Shown piece after piece: positions 24,515-33,651 of a stretch of 64,000 bases of DNA. The position numbers and the translations under genes were made by a program. The notes under the pieces were generated by a model. It saw nothing but the letters and a program-made list of their open reading frames with translations. It was not told the origin of the DNA and searched no databases. Positions within the stretch are counted from its first letter, which is position 1, and each line of letters begins with the position of its first letter. This DNA comes from Mycolicibacterium lacusdiani (GTDB lineage: Bacteria > Actinomycetota > Actinomycetes > Mycobacteriales > Mycobacteriaceae): NCBI RefSeq assembly GCF_021916785.1, contig NZ_JAKCFC010000002.1:434001-498000 (forward strand). The letters are read 5' to 3'.

Positions 24515-26113
24515 TCAGAACGGTGGCTCGTCCCCGGTGGGCGTCGTCGGCGGTGGTGAAGGAGGCCTCCACTCCGCGGTGATGTGTTCGTCTTCGCGAG
24601 GATCGTTGGCCCACGTACACCACGGACTGACGCTCGGAGCGCCGCCCTTGAAGACGAGGAGTTTCCGGCGCATGTCGTTGCGCCACTTGCGGATGTCGAT
24701 TTCGTCGTGCCGGGCGCGGTTGAGCCGTCGGGTCTCGTCGTTGGCGGCACGCTTGGCCTGCATGGCGCGCCGAGCGGCGGCGGTGCGCGTCGCCCTCTCA
24801 CGGCGCCGGTTGCGCCAGCGCGGCTTGGGCACGCCACAGGCATCGGCGATGTCGTCGAACAGGTCGGCGCCGTCGGGCGTGCTGCGGTATACCCGCCCCG
24901 TGGGTGAGGTCCACACGATGGTGCCGTCGGGACGCTGTTCGTCGCGCCACCCGTCCGGCCCACCGTGGAAGGTCTTGAGGCGGTGGTGTTGGCGGCAGTA
25001 GCAACCCAGATTCGTGTGCACCGTGCGCCCGCCGCCTTCGGGGTTGCGGTGGTCGAAGGGCGTGGTGTGGTCGACGTCGGCCCGCCAAGCCGCACGGTCG
25101 CATCCGGGGAAACGGCAGGTGATGTCGCGGCAGCGGATCCACCGCTCGATCGCCGCGGACGGCTGGTATCGCAGCGCCGAGGCGACGTCCGCCGTGGTGG
25201 GTGGACGAAGCGGCCGCAGGACCGCGTGGTCGGCGAGTTGGCGCACCTGCTCGGCGTCGATGACGCCGTAGCCCTCGAGGTAGCCCGACTCGTCACTGCG
25301 GCCGGTCACGGTGGCGTCGGTGGCGATGACGTTGATGACGAAGCGCGCAGCACCAGTCGATTCGGCCGGGTCAGGACGGGCGGTGCAGTCGGAGCGGTCG
25401 CAGGCGCATCCTAGTTCCCGGCGGGCGCCGAGCGCGTCGATGGCGTCGGCCCTGCGCTGCTGCAGCGTTCGAGGATCGTTGACACACACCGTCTTCGCCA
25501 TCTCGGTGAGACGCTTGTCGAACATCGCGGCCGCGGGCGCGGGCATGGAAATCCGAACCGATGCCATGCCGTTCGGTTGGGCCGTGACGGTGACGCGGCG
25601 CTCGGTGTCGGCGGTGAGTCGGCGCTTCTTGACGGCGTCGGCGTCGATGGCCTTGATCGCCGCGTCGGTGGCGTCGATGACCCGGCGGCGCGACCAGGAT
25701 TGCCAGGTGGAGATCTTGTTGGCCATCCGCTGGTCGATCTGGGGCATGAGGTCCGAGTCGACGAGTTCGGTTCGCTTGATGATCGCCTCGGTCGTAGGCC
25801 AGTCGATGCGACCGTCGGCGAGCAGGCCCGCGACTTCGGGCAACCGGATGTCCAATGCCTCGGCTTGAGCCACGATGACCGAGGCTGCTTGTGGCGAAGC
25901 GTTCAGCGCGGCACCGACCTCGGCGCACGCGCGCGCGAAACCCGTCACCAGGGCGTAGCTGGGATCGTCGTCGTCGACGCCCTCGGCCTCGGCCGTGCGG
26001 TGCCACAGTAGCCGTGCGACCGCCGCCATCCGACGCGCAATGGCGGCGGACTCCTCACGTCGGCACTGCTCGACCTCGGTTAGAAGGTCGTCCGGTGCGA
26101 GAGTTTCGAACAC
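24515..26113 (-). CDS. DUF222/HNH endonuclease-like protein (13E12 repeat family)
   Basis: A 532-residue protein. Residues ~1-330 form a DUF222 helical domain. An HNH nuclease-like domain around 340-400 has paired cysteines ([20 protein letters not shown], then [12 protein letters not shown]), the DH metal/catalytic residues and the terminal H. The C-terminal ~120 residues are basic and disordered. This is the mycobacterial 13E12 repeat family, present in many copies and thought to be mobile or DNA-damage related. It interrupts the order phoR-HIT-SnoaL known from M. tuberculosis, so it is probably an insertion. GTG 26113 is placed inside a LexA box and directly behind a -10 hexamer. Confidence 0.85.
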   Translation of the reverse strand: MFETLAPDDLLTEVEQCRREESAAIARRMAAVARLLWHRTAEAEGVDDDDPSYALVTGFARACAEVGAALNASPQAASVIVAQAEALDIRLPEVAGLLADGRIDWPTTEAIIKRTELVDSDLMPQIDQRMANKISTWQSWSRRRVIDATDAAIKAIDADAVKKRRLTADTERRVTVTAQPNGMASVRISMPAPAAAMFDKRLTEMAKTVCVNDPRTLQQRRADAIDALGARRELGCACDRSDCTARPDPAESTGAARFVINVIATDATVTGRSDESGYLEGYGVIDAEQVRQLADHAVLRPLRPPTTADVASALRYQPSAAIERWIRCRDITCRFPGCDRAAWRADVDHTTPFDHRNPEGGGRTVHTNLGCYCRQHHRLKTFHGGPDGWRDEQRPDGTIVWTSPTGRVYRSTPDGADLFDDIADACGVPKPRWRNRRRERATRTAAARRAMQAKRAANDETRRLNRARHDEIDIRKWRNDMRRKLLVFKGGAPSVSPWCTWANDPREDEHITAEWRPPSPPPTTPTGDEPPF

Positions 26114-26126
26114 GTGTTCGATTCTA
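26106..26126 (-). promoter_or_regulatory. LexA SOS box and leaderless promoter of the HNH gene
   Basis: TCGAAC-ACGT-GTTCGA at 26106-26121 is a perfect 16-bp palindrome identical to the mycobacterial LexA consensus TCGAAC-N4-GTTCGA. The minus-strand -10 hexamer TAGAAT occupies 26126-26121 and is followed after 7 nt by GTG 26113. LexA would cover both the start point and the start codon of a leaderless mRNA. Confidence 0.85.
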
Positions 26127-26175
26127 CTCTCGGAAGTACTGCTGCGCAACGATTCTGCAGTGGTGCAGAGGGCGC

Positions 26176-27018
26176 CTAACCCCGCATGAACCCGTCCAAC
26201 TCGTTCACCGACCACGGCGGCGAGTCGTGGTGATCGCGGTAGGCGAGCAGGCTGGGGGACGGGCGGTCGAACCGGCCGACGAAACCGCCTGCTGCGATGA
26301 AGATCTGGCCGGTGACGTCCTTGGCGCGGTCGCTGACCAGGTAGGCGTAGGTCGGCGCGACGTACTCCGGTGGCGCGGCGTCCAAAGCACCCTGCTTGCC
26401 GACCTCGTCGAGGAGGCCGCGCCGGTTGAGTTCCTCGATGTGGCTCTCGTACTCCGGACCGGTGGACAGCCGCGTCCTGGCGCCCGGGCACACCACGTTG
26501 GCGCGTACCCCGTGCTCGCGCAGTTCGGCGGCGATGGCGAGCGTCAATCCGTTGACTCCGCCCTTGCCGGCCGGATACCCGGTGCCGCCGTAATCGCCGA
26601 GGAACGCAAACGAACTGGTGTTGACGATCGCTCCGCTGCCCTGGGCGACCATCAGCGGTGCGGCGGCGCGGCACGTCTCGAACGTGGTGCCGAGATGCGC
26701 GTCGAGCAGGTCCCGGAACTGCGCCGACGTCACGTTGAGGATCGAGGACCCGACCGGTTCCGCGGTGCCCGCACAGTTCACCAGTGCACCGATGTCACCG
26801 AACTCGTCGACGCACCTTCGCACCAGCTCATCGGCTACCGCGGGGTCCGACGGGGACCCCGGGAAGCCGACAGCGCCGGCGCCGACTCGGTCGACGGCCT
26901 CGCTGACGGCGGCACCGTCGCGACCGTTGATCACGACGCCGAACCCCTGGGCGGCAAGCAGTTCCGCGACGGCCAGGCCCACCCCGCGGGACCCCCCGAC
27001 GACGACGGCGCCGGTCAG
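26176..27018 (-). CDS. Short-chain dehydrogenase/reductase, probable CTG start
   Basis: An SDR of ~280 residues. The catalytic Ser is in IVNTSSFAF, and the Tyr/Lys pair in YPAGKGG replaces the usual YxxxK by Y-x-x-G-K. The NAD(P) motif VVVGGSRGVGLAVAELL lies upstream of the first in-frame GTG, so the true start must be further 5'. The only sensible candidate is CTG 27018, which overlaps the stop of the SnoaL gene as CTGA, like the ATGA/GTGA couplings elsewhere here. A glycine precedes Lys in the active-site motif, so the alignment of Tyr and Lys should be verified. Substrate unknown. Confidence 0.75.
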   Translation of the reverse strand: MTGAVVVGGSRGVGLAVAELLAAQGFGVVINGRDGAAVSEAVDRVGAGAVGFPGSPSDPAVADELVRRCVDEFGDIGALVNCAGTAEPVGSSILNVTSAQFRDLLDAHLGTTFETCRAAAPLMVAQGSGAIVNTSSFAFLGDYGGTGYPAGKGGVNGLTLAIAAELREHGVRANVVCPGARTRLSTGPEYESHIEELNRRGLLDEVGKQGALDAAPPEYVAPTYAYLVSDRAKDVTGQIFIAAGGFVGRFDRPSPSLLAYRDHHDSPPWSVNELDGFMRG

Positions 27019-27464
27019 GTGGCGTCCTGCTGGCCGAACGTCATGGCGTCCATGTTCCAGTAGCCGCGCAGGTTCGTGATCAGACCACCGTCGTCGACCG
27101 TGTATGTGAAGACCCCGCGCACCGTCGCAGTGAAACCGTTCGGGAACACGGTGTGCAACACCAGGATGTACGCGATCTCGTTCGGCGAACTCGACGGGAA
27201 CGACGCCTCGCGGGTCACGGTCAACTGGTTGGGACCGATGTTCGCGTCGTAGAACGCGGCCACCGCTTCCTTGCCCCGCACTCCGTTGCCGTCGGGATTC
27301 GTAACGGCCTCGCCGATCGGATCCTCGATCACGATGTCATCGGACATCAGGGCCAGCCAGCCCTCGCGGTCGCCGGACTGCACGCACCGCCAGGATGCCT
27401 GCGACGCCGCGACGACGGGTGTCTCCGTCACCGTCCCGGCGTCGGTCTGAGTGGTCTCGGACAC
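27015..27464 (-). CDS. SnoaL-like (ketosteroid isomerase-fold) protein, Rv0760c-type
   Basis: A 149-residue protein from GTG 27464. The cone-shaped NTF2/SnoaL fold is recognisable from SWRCVQSGDREGWLALMSDD, IVIEDPIGEA and the final strand FTYTVDDGGLITNLRGYWNM. Rv0760c of M. tuberculosis, its positional counterpart, has the ketosteroid isomerase fold and binds steroids. It sits 4 bp downstream of the alcohol dehydrogenase in the CYP51-containing cluster, consistent with a steroid- or lipid-related role. Confidence 0.85.
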   Translation of the reverse strand: MSETTQTDAGTVTETPVVAASQASWRCVQSGDREGWLALMSDDIVIEDPIGEAVTNPDGNGVRGKEAVAAFYDANIGPNQLTVTREASFPSSSPNEIAYILVLHTVFPNGFTATVRGVFTYTVDDGGLITNLRGYWNMDAMTFGQQDAT

Positions 27465-27468
27465 GGGC

Positions 27469-28599
27469 TTACCGGTCGGCGTCGGTGTAGCGGATGACGC
27501 CGCGGATGTTGCGACCTTCGAGCATGTCGGTGTAGCCCTCGTTGATCTGCTCCAGCTTGTACTGCCGGGTGACCATGTCGTCCAGGTTCAGCCTGCCCGC
27601 CTTGTACATGGACAGCAGCTGCGGAATGTCGAAGTGCGGGTTGCCACCACCGAAGATGGTGCCCTGCAGCCGCTTCTGCATCAGCGTCAGCATCGCGAGG
27701 TTCAGCGACACCTCGGTGTCCATCATGCTGCCGATGGCCGTCAGCACCGTCGTGCCGCCCTTGGACGTCAGGTTCACGTAGTTGTCGACGTCCTTGCCGT
27801 GCAGCTCGCCGACGGTGACGATGACCTGCTTGGCCATCAGGCCGTGGGTGACCTCGGCGACGCCCGCGAACGCGGACTCCATGTCGGGGTAGGCGTGCGT
27901 CGCGCCGAACTTCAGCGCGGCATCGCGCTTCCACTCCACGGGTTCGACTACGAACAGGTTGCGGGCGCCGGCGTTGACTGCGCCCTGCAGCGCGGACATG
28001 CCGACACCGCCGACGCCGATGACGGCGACGTCGTCACCGGGACGGATGTCGCCGGCCTTGACGGCCGAGCCGTAGCCGGTGGTCACGCCGCAGCCGACCA
28101 GGCAGGCCACCTCGAACGGGATGGACGGGTCGATCTTCACCACGGAACTCTTGTGCACCACCATGTACGGGCTGAAGGTGCCGAGCAGCGTCATCGGGAA
28201 GACGGGATCGCCGTTGGCGGCGTGGATGCGATGGGTGTTGTCGGAGACGGCCAGGCCGCCCAGCAGGCCCGCGCCCAGGTCGCAGAGGTTGCGCATGCCG
28301 GCCTGACACGACGGGCAGTTGCCACACGACGGGATGAACGACAGCACCACGTGGTCACCGGGTGCGACCTCGGTGACTCCGGGGCCCACCTCGGTAACGA
28401 CGCCGGCGCCCTCGTGGCCGCCCAGCACCGGGAAGCCCATCATGGGGATGCCGCCGGTGACCAGGTGGTGGTCCGAGTGGCACATGCCGGACGCTTCCAT
28501 CTGGATCTTGACCTCGTCCTTGACGGGGTCGCCGATCTCGATCTCCTCGATCGACCACGGCTGGTTGAACTCGCGAATGAGCGCACCCTTTGTCTTCAT
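27469..28599 (-). CDS. adhB: Zinc-type NDMA-dependent alcohol dehydrogenase, AdhB-like
   Basis: A 376-residue medium-chain dehydrogenase from ATG 28599. The catalytic zinc ligands are Cys in GMCHSDHH, His in GGHEGAG and Cys in VGCGVTTG. The structural zinc lobe has four Cys in CGNCPSCQAGMRNLC. The cofactor motif is VAVIGVGGVGMSALQG. Full-length agreement with the actinobacterial family with tightly bound NAD that uses N,N-dimethyl-4-nitrosoaniline as artificial acceptor (AdhB, Rv0761c). It probably oxidises long-chain or steroid-derived alcohols formed by the cluster's P450s. Confidence 0.9.
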   Translation of the reverse strand: MKTKGALIREFNQPWSIEEIEIGDPVKDEVKIQMEASGMCHSDHHLVTGGIPMMGFPVLGGHEGAGVVTEVGPGVTEVAPGDHVVLSFIPSCGNCPSCQAGMRNLCDLGAGLLGGLAVSDNTHRIHAANGDPVFPMTLLGTFSPYMVVHKSSVVKIDPSIPFEVACLVGCGVTTGYGSAVKAGDIRPGDDVAVIGVGGVGMSALQGAVNAGARNLFVVEPVEWKRDAALKFGATHAYPDMESAFAGVAEVTHGLMAKQVIVTVGELHGKDVDNYVNLTSKGGTTVLTAIGSMMDTEVSLNLAMLTLMQKRLQGTIFGGGNPHFDIPQLLSMYKAGRLNLDDMVTRQYKLEQINEGYTDMLEGRNIRGVIRYTDADR

Positions 28600-28646
28600 C
28601 AAGATCCTGCTTTCAACGAGGAGTTACGTAGGCGTCCGTATTCAGA

Positions 28647-28661
28647 CTAAGTTACCTAAGT
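28647..28661. promoter_or_regulatory. Direct repeat upstream of adhB
   Basis: CTAAGT-TAC-CTAAGT, a 6-bp direct repeat with a 9-bp period (ACTTAG-GTA-ACTTAG on the coding strand), lies ~50 bp upstream of the adhB start in a 97-bp gap that otherwise contains nothing. One helical half-turn separates the copies. Candidate activator or repressor site. Confidence 0.35.
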
Positions 28662-28696
28662 CACATCATGACCAACTAGGTGGTTGGGCGCTAGCC

Positions 28697-29236
28697 CTAC
28701 CAGATCGGAACCGGCGCCTCGCCCAACGGGTAGTAGCCGGGGAGCTTCTCTCCGGCGACGCTGCGTTCGATGCGCTTCTGCATGGTCGGCGTCAGGTCGC
28801 CAGAGCTGATGAGCTTGCCGAACATGTAGGCCACGTGACCGAAGTCGAAGAAGTCGCGCTGCCACTCGATCAGCAGATCCTCATTGAGCCGGAACCAACT
28901 GCCGCCGATGCCGTAGATCTCGTCCTGGCTGCCGTCGCCCTTCTTCACGATCTGCTTCCAGAAGCCGACGATCTCGTTCTGCTTCTCGTCGACGAGCACC
29001 TTCTGGTACTCGTAGACCCAGTTCTCCAGGCCCTGCATCTCCAGGCCGAGCGCGACGTCGCGGATCTCGTCGCGGCCCACGCACATGACGTCTTCCTTGG
29101 GGCCGATGTTCCAGCCGTAGGTTGCGTCCTCGGTGTAGAAGTCGGCGAGGTTCGTCCAGTCGCCTGCGGCCTCGGAGTCCTTGTTGGCCTTCAGCCAGCG
29201 CTGGACCCAGTCGTCCAATTTTTCGCGTGACGCCAT
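28697..29236 (-). CDS. NTF2/SnoaL-fold protein of the CYP51 cluster (Rv0762c-type)
   Basis: A 179-residue soluble protein from ATG 29236, 2 bp after the ferredoxin stop. The helix DWVQRWLKANKDSEAAGDW and the segment LADFYTEDATYGWNIGPKED are typical of NTF2-like/SnoaL cone folds, and the long helix-rich C-terminus (MQKRIERSVAGEKLPGYYP) is conserved in its mycobacterial counterparts. No activity is established. Its strict linkage to CYP51 and ferredoxin suggests a substrate carrier or isomerase role in sterol processing. Confidence 0.75.
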   Translation of the reverse strand: MASREKLDDWVQRWLKANKDSEAAGDWTNLADFYTEDATYGWNIGPKEDVMCVGRDEIRDVALGLEMQGLENWVYEYQKVLVDEKQNEIVGFWKQIVKKGDGSQDEIYGIGGSWFRLNEDLLIEWQRDFFDFGHVAYMFGKLISSGDLTPTMQKRIERSVAGEKLPGYYPLGEAPVPIW

Positions 29237-29238
29237 TC

Positions 29239-29448
<210 letters not shown>

Positions 29449-29464
29449 CTAGCTCAGACCTCCC

Positions 29465-30847
29465 CTATTCCCCGGTCGCTTCGCTCTGCCCGCCGGAAAC
29501 CCGCTTGCGGTACCGCACCTTCGCGGGCTGGGCCAACTGCACGACCATCTTGGAGTGGTCGTTGCGGTAGCTGTCGGCTGGCTGGGACATCTCGAACTCG
29601 TACTCGCGCAGCAACACCGAGAAGATGGCCTTGATCTGCATCTGCGCGAACGCCGCGCCGACGCAGCGGTGCTTGCCCGCGCCGAAGGGAATCCACGTCC
29701 AGCGGTTGGCCAGATCCTCCTGCCGCGGCTTCAGGTAGCGGTCCGGTTCGAAGGCGTCGGGATTCGGGAAGTCCTCGGCGATCCGATTCGAGATCGCCGG
29801 CGACGCGGCCACCATCTGACCCTCGTGAATCGGGTAGCCCGCCACCTCGAACTCGTCCTGCGCCACACGCATCAGGATGATCAGCGGCGGGTGCAGGCGC
29901 AGAGTCTCCTTGAGCGAGTTGTCGAGCTTCGGGATCTGCCGCAGCGCATGGAAACTCACCTCCTGGCCGTCGGAGTACAGCTCGTCGAGTTCCTGCTGCA
30001 CCTGCGCGTACACGTCGGGGTGGCGCAGCAGTTCGATCAGCGTCCACGACGACGTCCCCGAGCTGGTGTGGTGGCCCGCGAACATCAGCGAGATGAACAT
30101 GCCGGTGACCTCGTTGGCCGTGAAGCGGGGGTTGCCGTCGTCGTCCTTGATCGACACCAGCACGTCGAGCAGGTCCCGATCCTCCTTGCCCTTGGGCGGA
30201 TTCGCGATGCGCCCATTCATGATCTCCTGCACCAGCTCTACGAGTTTCACGCGTGACTCGTCGCGGATGCGGAAGCTCTCGATGTCGAGATAGGGGTCGA
30301 CGTAGCAGAGCGGGTCGGTCCCGCGTTCGAGCTGGTGGTAGTAGTGGGCGAAGCGACCGTCGAGCTGCTCGCGGAACTTCAGACCGATCAGGCATGCCGT
30401 CGAGGTGTAGATGGTCAGCTCGGAGAAGAAGTCGAGCAGCTCGATCTCCCCCTCGTCGCCCCATCCGGCGATGATCTTCTTGACCTCGTTCTCGATGGTG
30501 GCCGCGTGGCCCTTCATCTGTTCACCGCGCAGTGCGGTGTTGTGCAGCATCTCCGCCCGGCGCTCGGGGTCGGCATCGAACACGACGCCCTCACCGAAGA
30601 TCGGTGTCATGAACGGGTAGGCCTCGGCCTGGTTGAGTTCGGCATCGCTGGAGCGGAAGAAGAACTCGTTCGCCTCCGACCCGGACAGCATCACGACCTG
30701 CTTGTCGACGAGCTGGAACCAGCCGACGTCTCCGCACTCCTCGCGGATGCGGTTCATCAGGCCGATGGGGTCGGTGCGGAACTCCTCCAGGTGTCCGTAC
30801 TCGTCCTCGCCGCCGGAAACCCGCTGCACCTCTTTGGTAACGGTCAA
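29465..30847 (-). CDS. cyp51: CYP51, sterol 14-alpha-demethylase
   Basis: A 460-residue cytochrome P450 almost colinear with M. tuberculosis CYP51. Family signatures are the B'-helix/BC region YPFMTPIFGEGVVFDA, the I-helix AGHHTSSGT, ExxR in LKETLRLHPP and the heme-thiolate motif FGAGKHRCVG. It removes the 14-alpha-methyl group of lanosterol-type sterols in three oxidations. TTG 30847 overlaps the stop of the upstream SDR as TTGA, giving a slightly longer N-terminus than the M. tuberculosis protein. It is followed by its ferredoxin. Confidence 0.95.
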   Translation of the reverse strand: MTVTKEVQRVSGGEDEYGHLEEFRTDPIGLMNRIREECGDVGWFQLVDKQVVMLSGSEANEFFFRSSDAELNQAEAYPFMTPIFGEGVVFDADPERRAEMLHNTALRGEQMKGHAATIENEVKKIIAGWGDEGEIELLDFFSELTIYTSTACLIGLKFREQLDGRFAHYYHQLERGTDPLCYVDPYLDIESFRIRDESRVKLVELVQEIMNGRIANPPKGKEDRDLLDVLVSIKDDDGNPRFTANEVTGMFISLMFAGHHTSSGTSSWTLIELLRHPDVYAQVQQELDELYSDGQEVSFHALRQIPKLDNSLKETLRLHPPLIILMRVAQDEFEVAGYPIHEGQMVAASPAISNRIAEDFPNPDAFEPDRYLKPRQEDLANRWTWIPFGAGKHRCVGAAFAQMQIKAIFSVLLREYEFEMSQPADSYRNDHSKMVVQLAQPAKVRYRKRVSGGQSEATGE

Positions 30848-31668
30848 GAGAGCTTCTCCTCGTCCAGTTTCAGCTGCTGACGCTCCTTGGGCGCCGAGGT
30901 CAGCGGCGCCTCCGGCTGCAGCTCCATGTTGGCGATGTAACCGCCGCGAGGTGTCTCCGCGACGAACGTGATGGCGCGTGCCAGATCGGCTGCGCGCAGG
31001 AAGTAGTCGTGCCGGGCCTGGCCCCACTTGGCCCAGTCCTCGAGTGCAGGTCCGATCAGGTCGGCGGGCAGGCTCCAACCCATCGACGTCTTGGTCGGCC
31101 CGGGATGCACGATGGACGCCCGGACGCCGGTGCCCTCGAGTTCCATCTGCAGGTTGTTGACCATGGCGACCAGCGCTGCCTTCGCCGCACCGTAGGCGCC
31201 CATGTGGGGTCGTTGGCGCAGTGCCACCTCGGATCCCACGAAGATCAGATCGCCGCGCTGGCGCTCGAGCATGCCAGGCAGCACGGCGGTGGCGAGCCGG
31301 TTGGCGCCGACGAGGTGGATCTGCAGCTGCGAGTCGAACTCGTCGGTGCTGATGTCGGCGAGCTTGCCGAAGTAGGTGTCGCCTGCACCGGCGACCATCA
31401 CCTCGATCTCGCCGAGCGCGTCCTGCGCCTGGGCGACGAAGGACTTCACCGAGCTAGGGTCGGTGACGTCGAGGTGGAAGCCGACGGCCTCACCGCCCTC
31501 GGCGTTGATCTTGCCGACGATGTCCTCGAGCTTCTCGACGCGCCGCGCGCCGAGCGCGACGGGGAAGCCGCGCGACGCGAGTTCGATCGCGGTGGCCTCG
31601 CCGATGCCGGCGGACGCTCCGGCGACGATGGCGGGTCGGCGCTCGGGCAGTGGTGCGAAACGGGGCAT
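30844..31668 (-). CDS. Short-chain dehydrogenase/reductase (Rv0765c-type)
   Basis: A 274-residue SDR from ATG 31668. The cofactor motif is AIVAGASAGIGEATAIEL (residues ~13-30), VAGAGD stands for the NNAG motif, and the catalytic Ser and Tyr/Lys lie in FVGSEVALRQRPHMGAYGAAKAAL. It is located between CYP123-like and CYP51 genes, overlapping the latter, and probably oxidises a hydroxylated lipid or sterol intermediate. Substrate not known. Confidence 0.88.
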   Translation of the reverse strand: MPRFAPLPERRPAIVAGASAGIGEATAIELASRGFPVALGARRVEKLEDIVGKINAEGGEAVGFHLDVTDPSSVKSFVAQAQDALGEIEVMVAGAGDTYFGKLADISTDEFDSQLQIHLVGANRLATAVLPGMLERQRGDLIFVGSEVALRQRPHMGAYGAAKAALVAMVNNLQMELEGTGVRASIVHPGPTKTSMGWSLPADLIGPALEDWAKWGQARHDYFLRAADLARAITFVAETPRGGYIANMELQPEAPLTSAPKERQQLKLDEEKLS

Positions 31669-31682
31669 TGCCGATGGTCCCT

Positions 31683-32894
31683 TCAGCGGGCTTGGATCGA
31701 GATGGGCAGATGGGCGAAGCCACGGACGTTGCTGGAGTGCACGCGCACCGAGTTGGCCTCGTCCACGTCGTAGCCGCGGATCCGCTTGAACCACTCGGCG
31801 AGCGCGACGCGGGCCTCCATGCGGGCCAGGTGAGCGCCGAGGCAGAAGTGTGCCCCGCTGCCGAAACTCATGAGCTTGGAGCCGATCTCGCGGCCGATGA
31901 CGTAGTCGTCGGGATTCTCGAAGACCCGCTCGTCGCGGTGCGCGGAACCCGGCAGCAGTAGCAGCACGTCCCCGTCGGGGATCGTGGTGTCGTACAGCGT
32001 CAGCTCGCCGGCCACCGTGCGGGCGAGGATCTGGCTCGACGTGTCGTAGCGCAGCGTCTCCTCCACCCAGAGCGGGATCCGCTCGAGGTCGTCGTACAGC
32101 GGGGCCAGTTGATCGGGATTGCGGTGACCCCAGAACGCAGCGTTGGCAAGCAGTTTGGTGGTGGTCTCGTTGCCGGCGATGACCATCAGGAACATGAAGC
32201 CGAGCACTTCGTCGTCGGTGAGCCGGTCGCCGTCGATCTCGGCCTCGAGGAGTGCGGTCGTCAGATCGTCGGTCGGCTTCTTGCGACGTTCGGCAACCAT
32301 CTCCTGGTAGTAGACGATCAGGTTGAGCGACGCCTCGATCGCCTCGGCCGGAACGTCGGTGACGCCGTCCTCGCGGTGCATCACCCCGTCGGCCCAGGCG
32401 CGAACCTGATCGCGGTCGGGCACCGGGACGCCCATCAACTCGGAGATCACGTCCATCGGCAGCTTGCCCGCGAAGTCCCCGACGTAGTCGACGGTTCCGT
32501 CCGTCGACTTCTCCATCAGCACGTCGAGGTGCTGCGTCGCGATCTCGGTGACCCGCGGTTCGAGTTCACGGATGCGGCGCGGCGTGAAGCCCTTCGACAC
32601 CAGCGTGCGCAGCCGCAGATGCGACGGGTCGTCCATGGCCAGGAACGACATGGTCTTGCTGGCGTGCGGACCGCGTGACGCCGGGTCGAGTGAGACGCCG
32701 AACTTGTTGGACAGCGTCGTACTGTTGCGGAAGCCCTGCAGCACGTCGGAGTGGCGCGACAGCGCCCAGAACCCGAGTTCTTCGTTGCGATACAGCGGCG
32801 CCTCGTCGCGCAGCCGTTGGTAGTACGGGTACGGGTCTTCGTGGAAGTCGTAGTCGTAGGGGTCCAGTAGGACCTCTGAGGTGCCGGTGGTCAT
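31683..32894 (-). CDS. Cytochrome P450, CYP123-like
   Basis: A 403-residue P450 from ATG 32894, which overlaps the TetR stop as ATGA. Motifs: I-helix VIAGNETTTKLL, ExxR in VEETLRYDT, and heme motif FGSGAHFCLGAHLAR. Position and length match Rv0766c (CYP123), immediately upstream of the SDR-CYP51-ferredoxin genes. Substrate unknown. Electrons probably come from the cluster's ferredoxin. Confidence 0.88.
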   Translation of the reverse strand: MTTGTSEVLLDPYDYDFHEDPYPYYQRLRDEAPLYRNEELGFWALSRHSDVLQGFRNSTTLSNKFGVSLDPASRGPHASKTMSFLAMDDPSHLRLRTLVSKGFTPRRIRELEPRVTEIATQHLDVLMEKSTDGTVDYVGDFAGKLPMDVISELMGVPVPDRDQVRAWADGVMHREDGVTDVPAEAIEASLNLIVYYQEMVAERRKKPTDDLTTALLEAEIDGDRLTDDEVLGFMFLMVIAGNETTTKLLANAAFWGHRNPDQLAPLYDDLERIPLWVEETLRYDTSSQILARTVAGELTLYDTTIPDGDVLLLLPGSAHRDERVFENPDDYVIGREIGSKLMSFGSGAHFCLGAHLARMEARVALAEWFKRIRGYDVDEANSVRVHSSNVRGFAHLPISIQAR

Positions 32895-33499
32895 CGATCT
32901 TCTCCCAAGATGAGTGCGACCACGTAGCTGAGGCGGTCGGCGATCTGGTGGTAGGTGAAGGCGCCGCTGCCTGCGTTGACGAGCGCACCGAAGAACGTCA
33001 TCTCCAGTGCCGACACCACGCGGGGGTCGGCGTCGGGACCGACGGCCGAGCGGATGCGGCGGTGGATCTCGGCGCCGATGCGGTCGCGGACCTTGCGCAC
33101 CGTGGGATCGGTTCCCGTCAGCAGGGCCGTCGTGCACGCGGCGGCCACCTCGGGCTCGTCGGACACCGTCAGCGCCATCGCGCGCAGCGCCTGTTCGACG
33201 CGCTGGGGCATGGGCTCGTTGACGTCGGTGAAGTACGGAACCTGCTTCATCAGATCGAGGTAGACCTCGGCGATGAGGTGATTCTTCGACGAGAAGTAGG
33301 TGTATGCAGTGGCCGGCGCGACCTTCGCCCTGGCTGCGACGGCGCGCACGGTCAGGTCGGCGTAGGAGGATTCGCGCAGCATCTCGACGCCCGCGGTGAG
33401 CACCTTGCGGAACGTCTCCTCCTGCCGACGGTTCCGCGGCCTCTCACCTGGGTCGGCATCGGCCTGACCTGTGATGGCCACCACTGCATCGCTGGACAC
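32891..33499 (-). CDS. TetR family regulator of the CYP51 cluster
   Basis: A 202-residue TetR from GTG 33499. The helix-turn-helix is at ~25-75 (TFRKVLTAGVEMLRESSYAD, then VRAVAARAKVAPATAYTYF). It is first in the operon running to CYP51. A GGACA-N2-TGTCC palindrome overlaps its start codon and a second copy precedes the divergent aldehyde dehydrogenase, so it probably controls both units. Corresponds to Rv0767c. Confidence 0.88.
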   Translation of the reverse strand: MSSDAVVAITGQADADPGERPRNRRQEETFRKVLTAGVEMLRESSYADLTVRAVAARAKVAPATAYTYFSSKNHLIAEVYLDLMKQVPYFTDVNEPMPQRVEQALRAMALTVSDEPEVAAACTTALLTGTDPTVRKVRDRIGAEIHRRIRSAVGPDADPRVVSALEMTFFGALVNAGSGAFTYHQIADRLSYVVALILGEDR

Positions 33500-33506
33500 A
33501 TGTCCA
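33493..33506. promoter_or_regulatory. Operator copy 1 at the TetR start
   Basis: TGGACA-CA-TGTCCA is a perfect 6-bp inverted repeat overlapping the GTG start of the TetR gene (33497-33499). Its core GGACA-N2-TGTCC recurs at 33652-33663. Confidence 0.6.
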
Positions 33507-33651
33507 AGTTATCCGACCGATGCGTGCCAAGGCAAGCGCATCCGGCAAAGACGCTGCGCATCGGCATGTTTCGGTGGGAAGCCGGCCGTATCCATGGATG
33601 GACTCTTGCGGCTCGATCCGACCCCGGGCTATGGTTCGTTTCGATACCGCC

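Noticed and set aside
26176..26982. SDR starting at GTG 26982
   Set aside because: This start removes most of the glycine-rich NAD(P)-binding motif; CTG 27018 is preferred.
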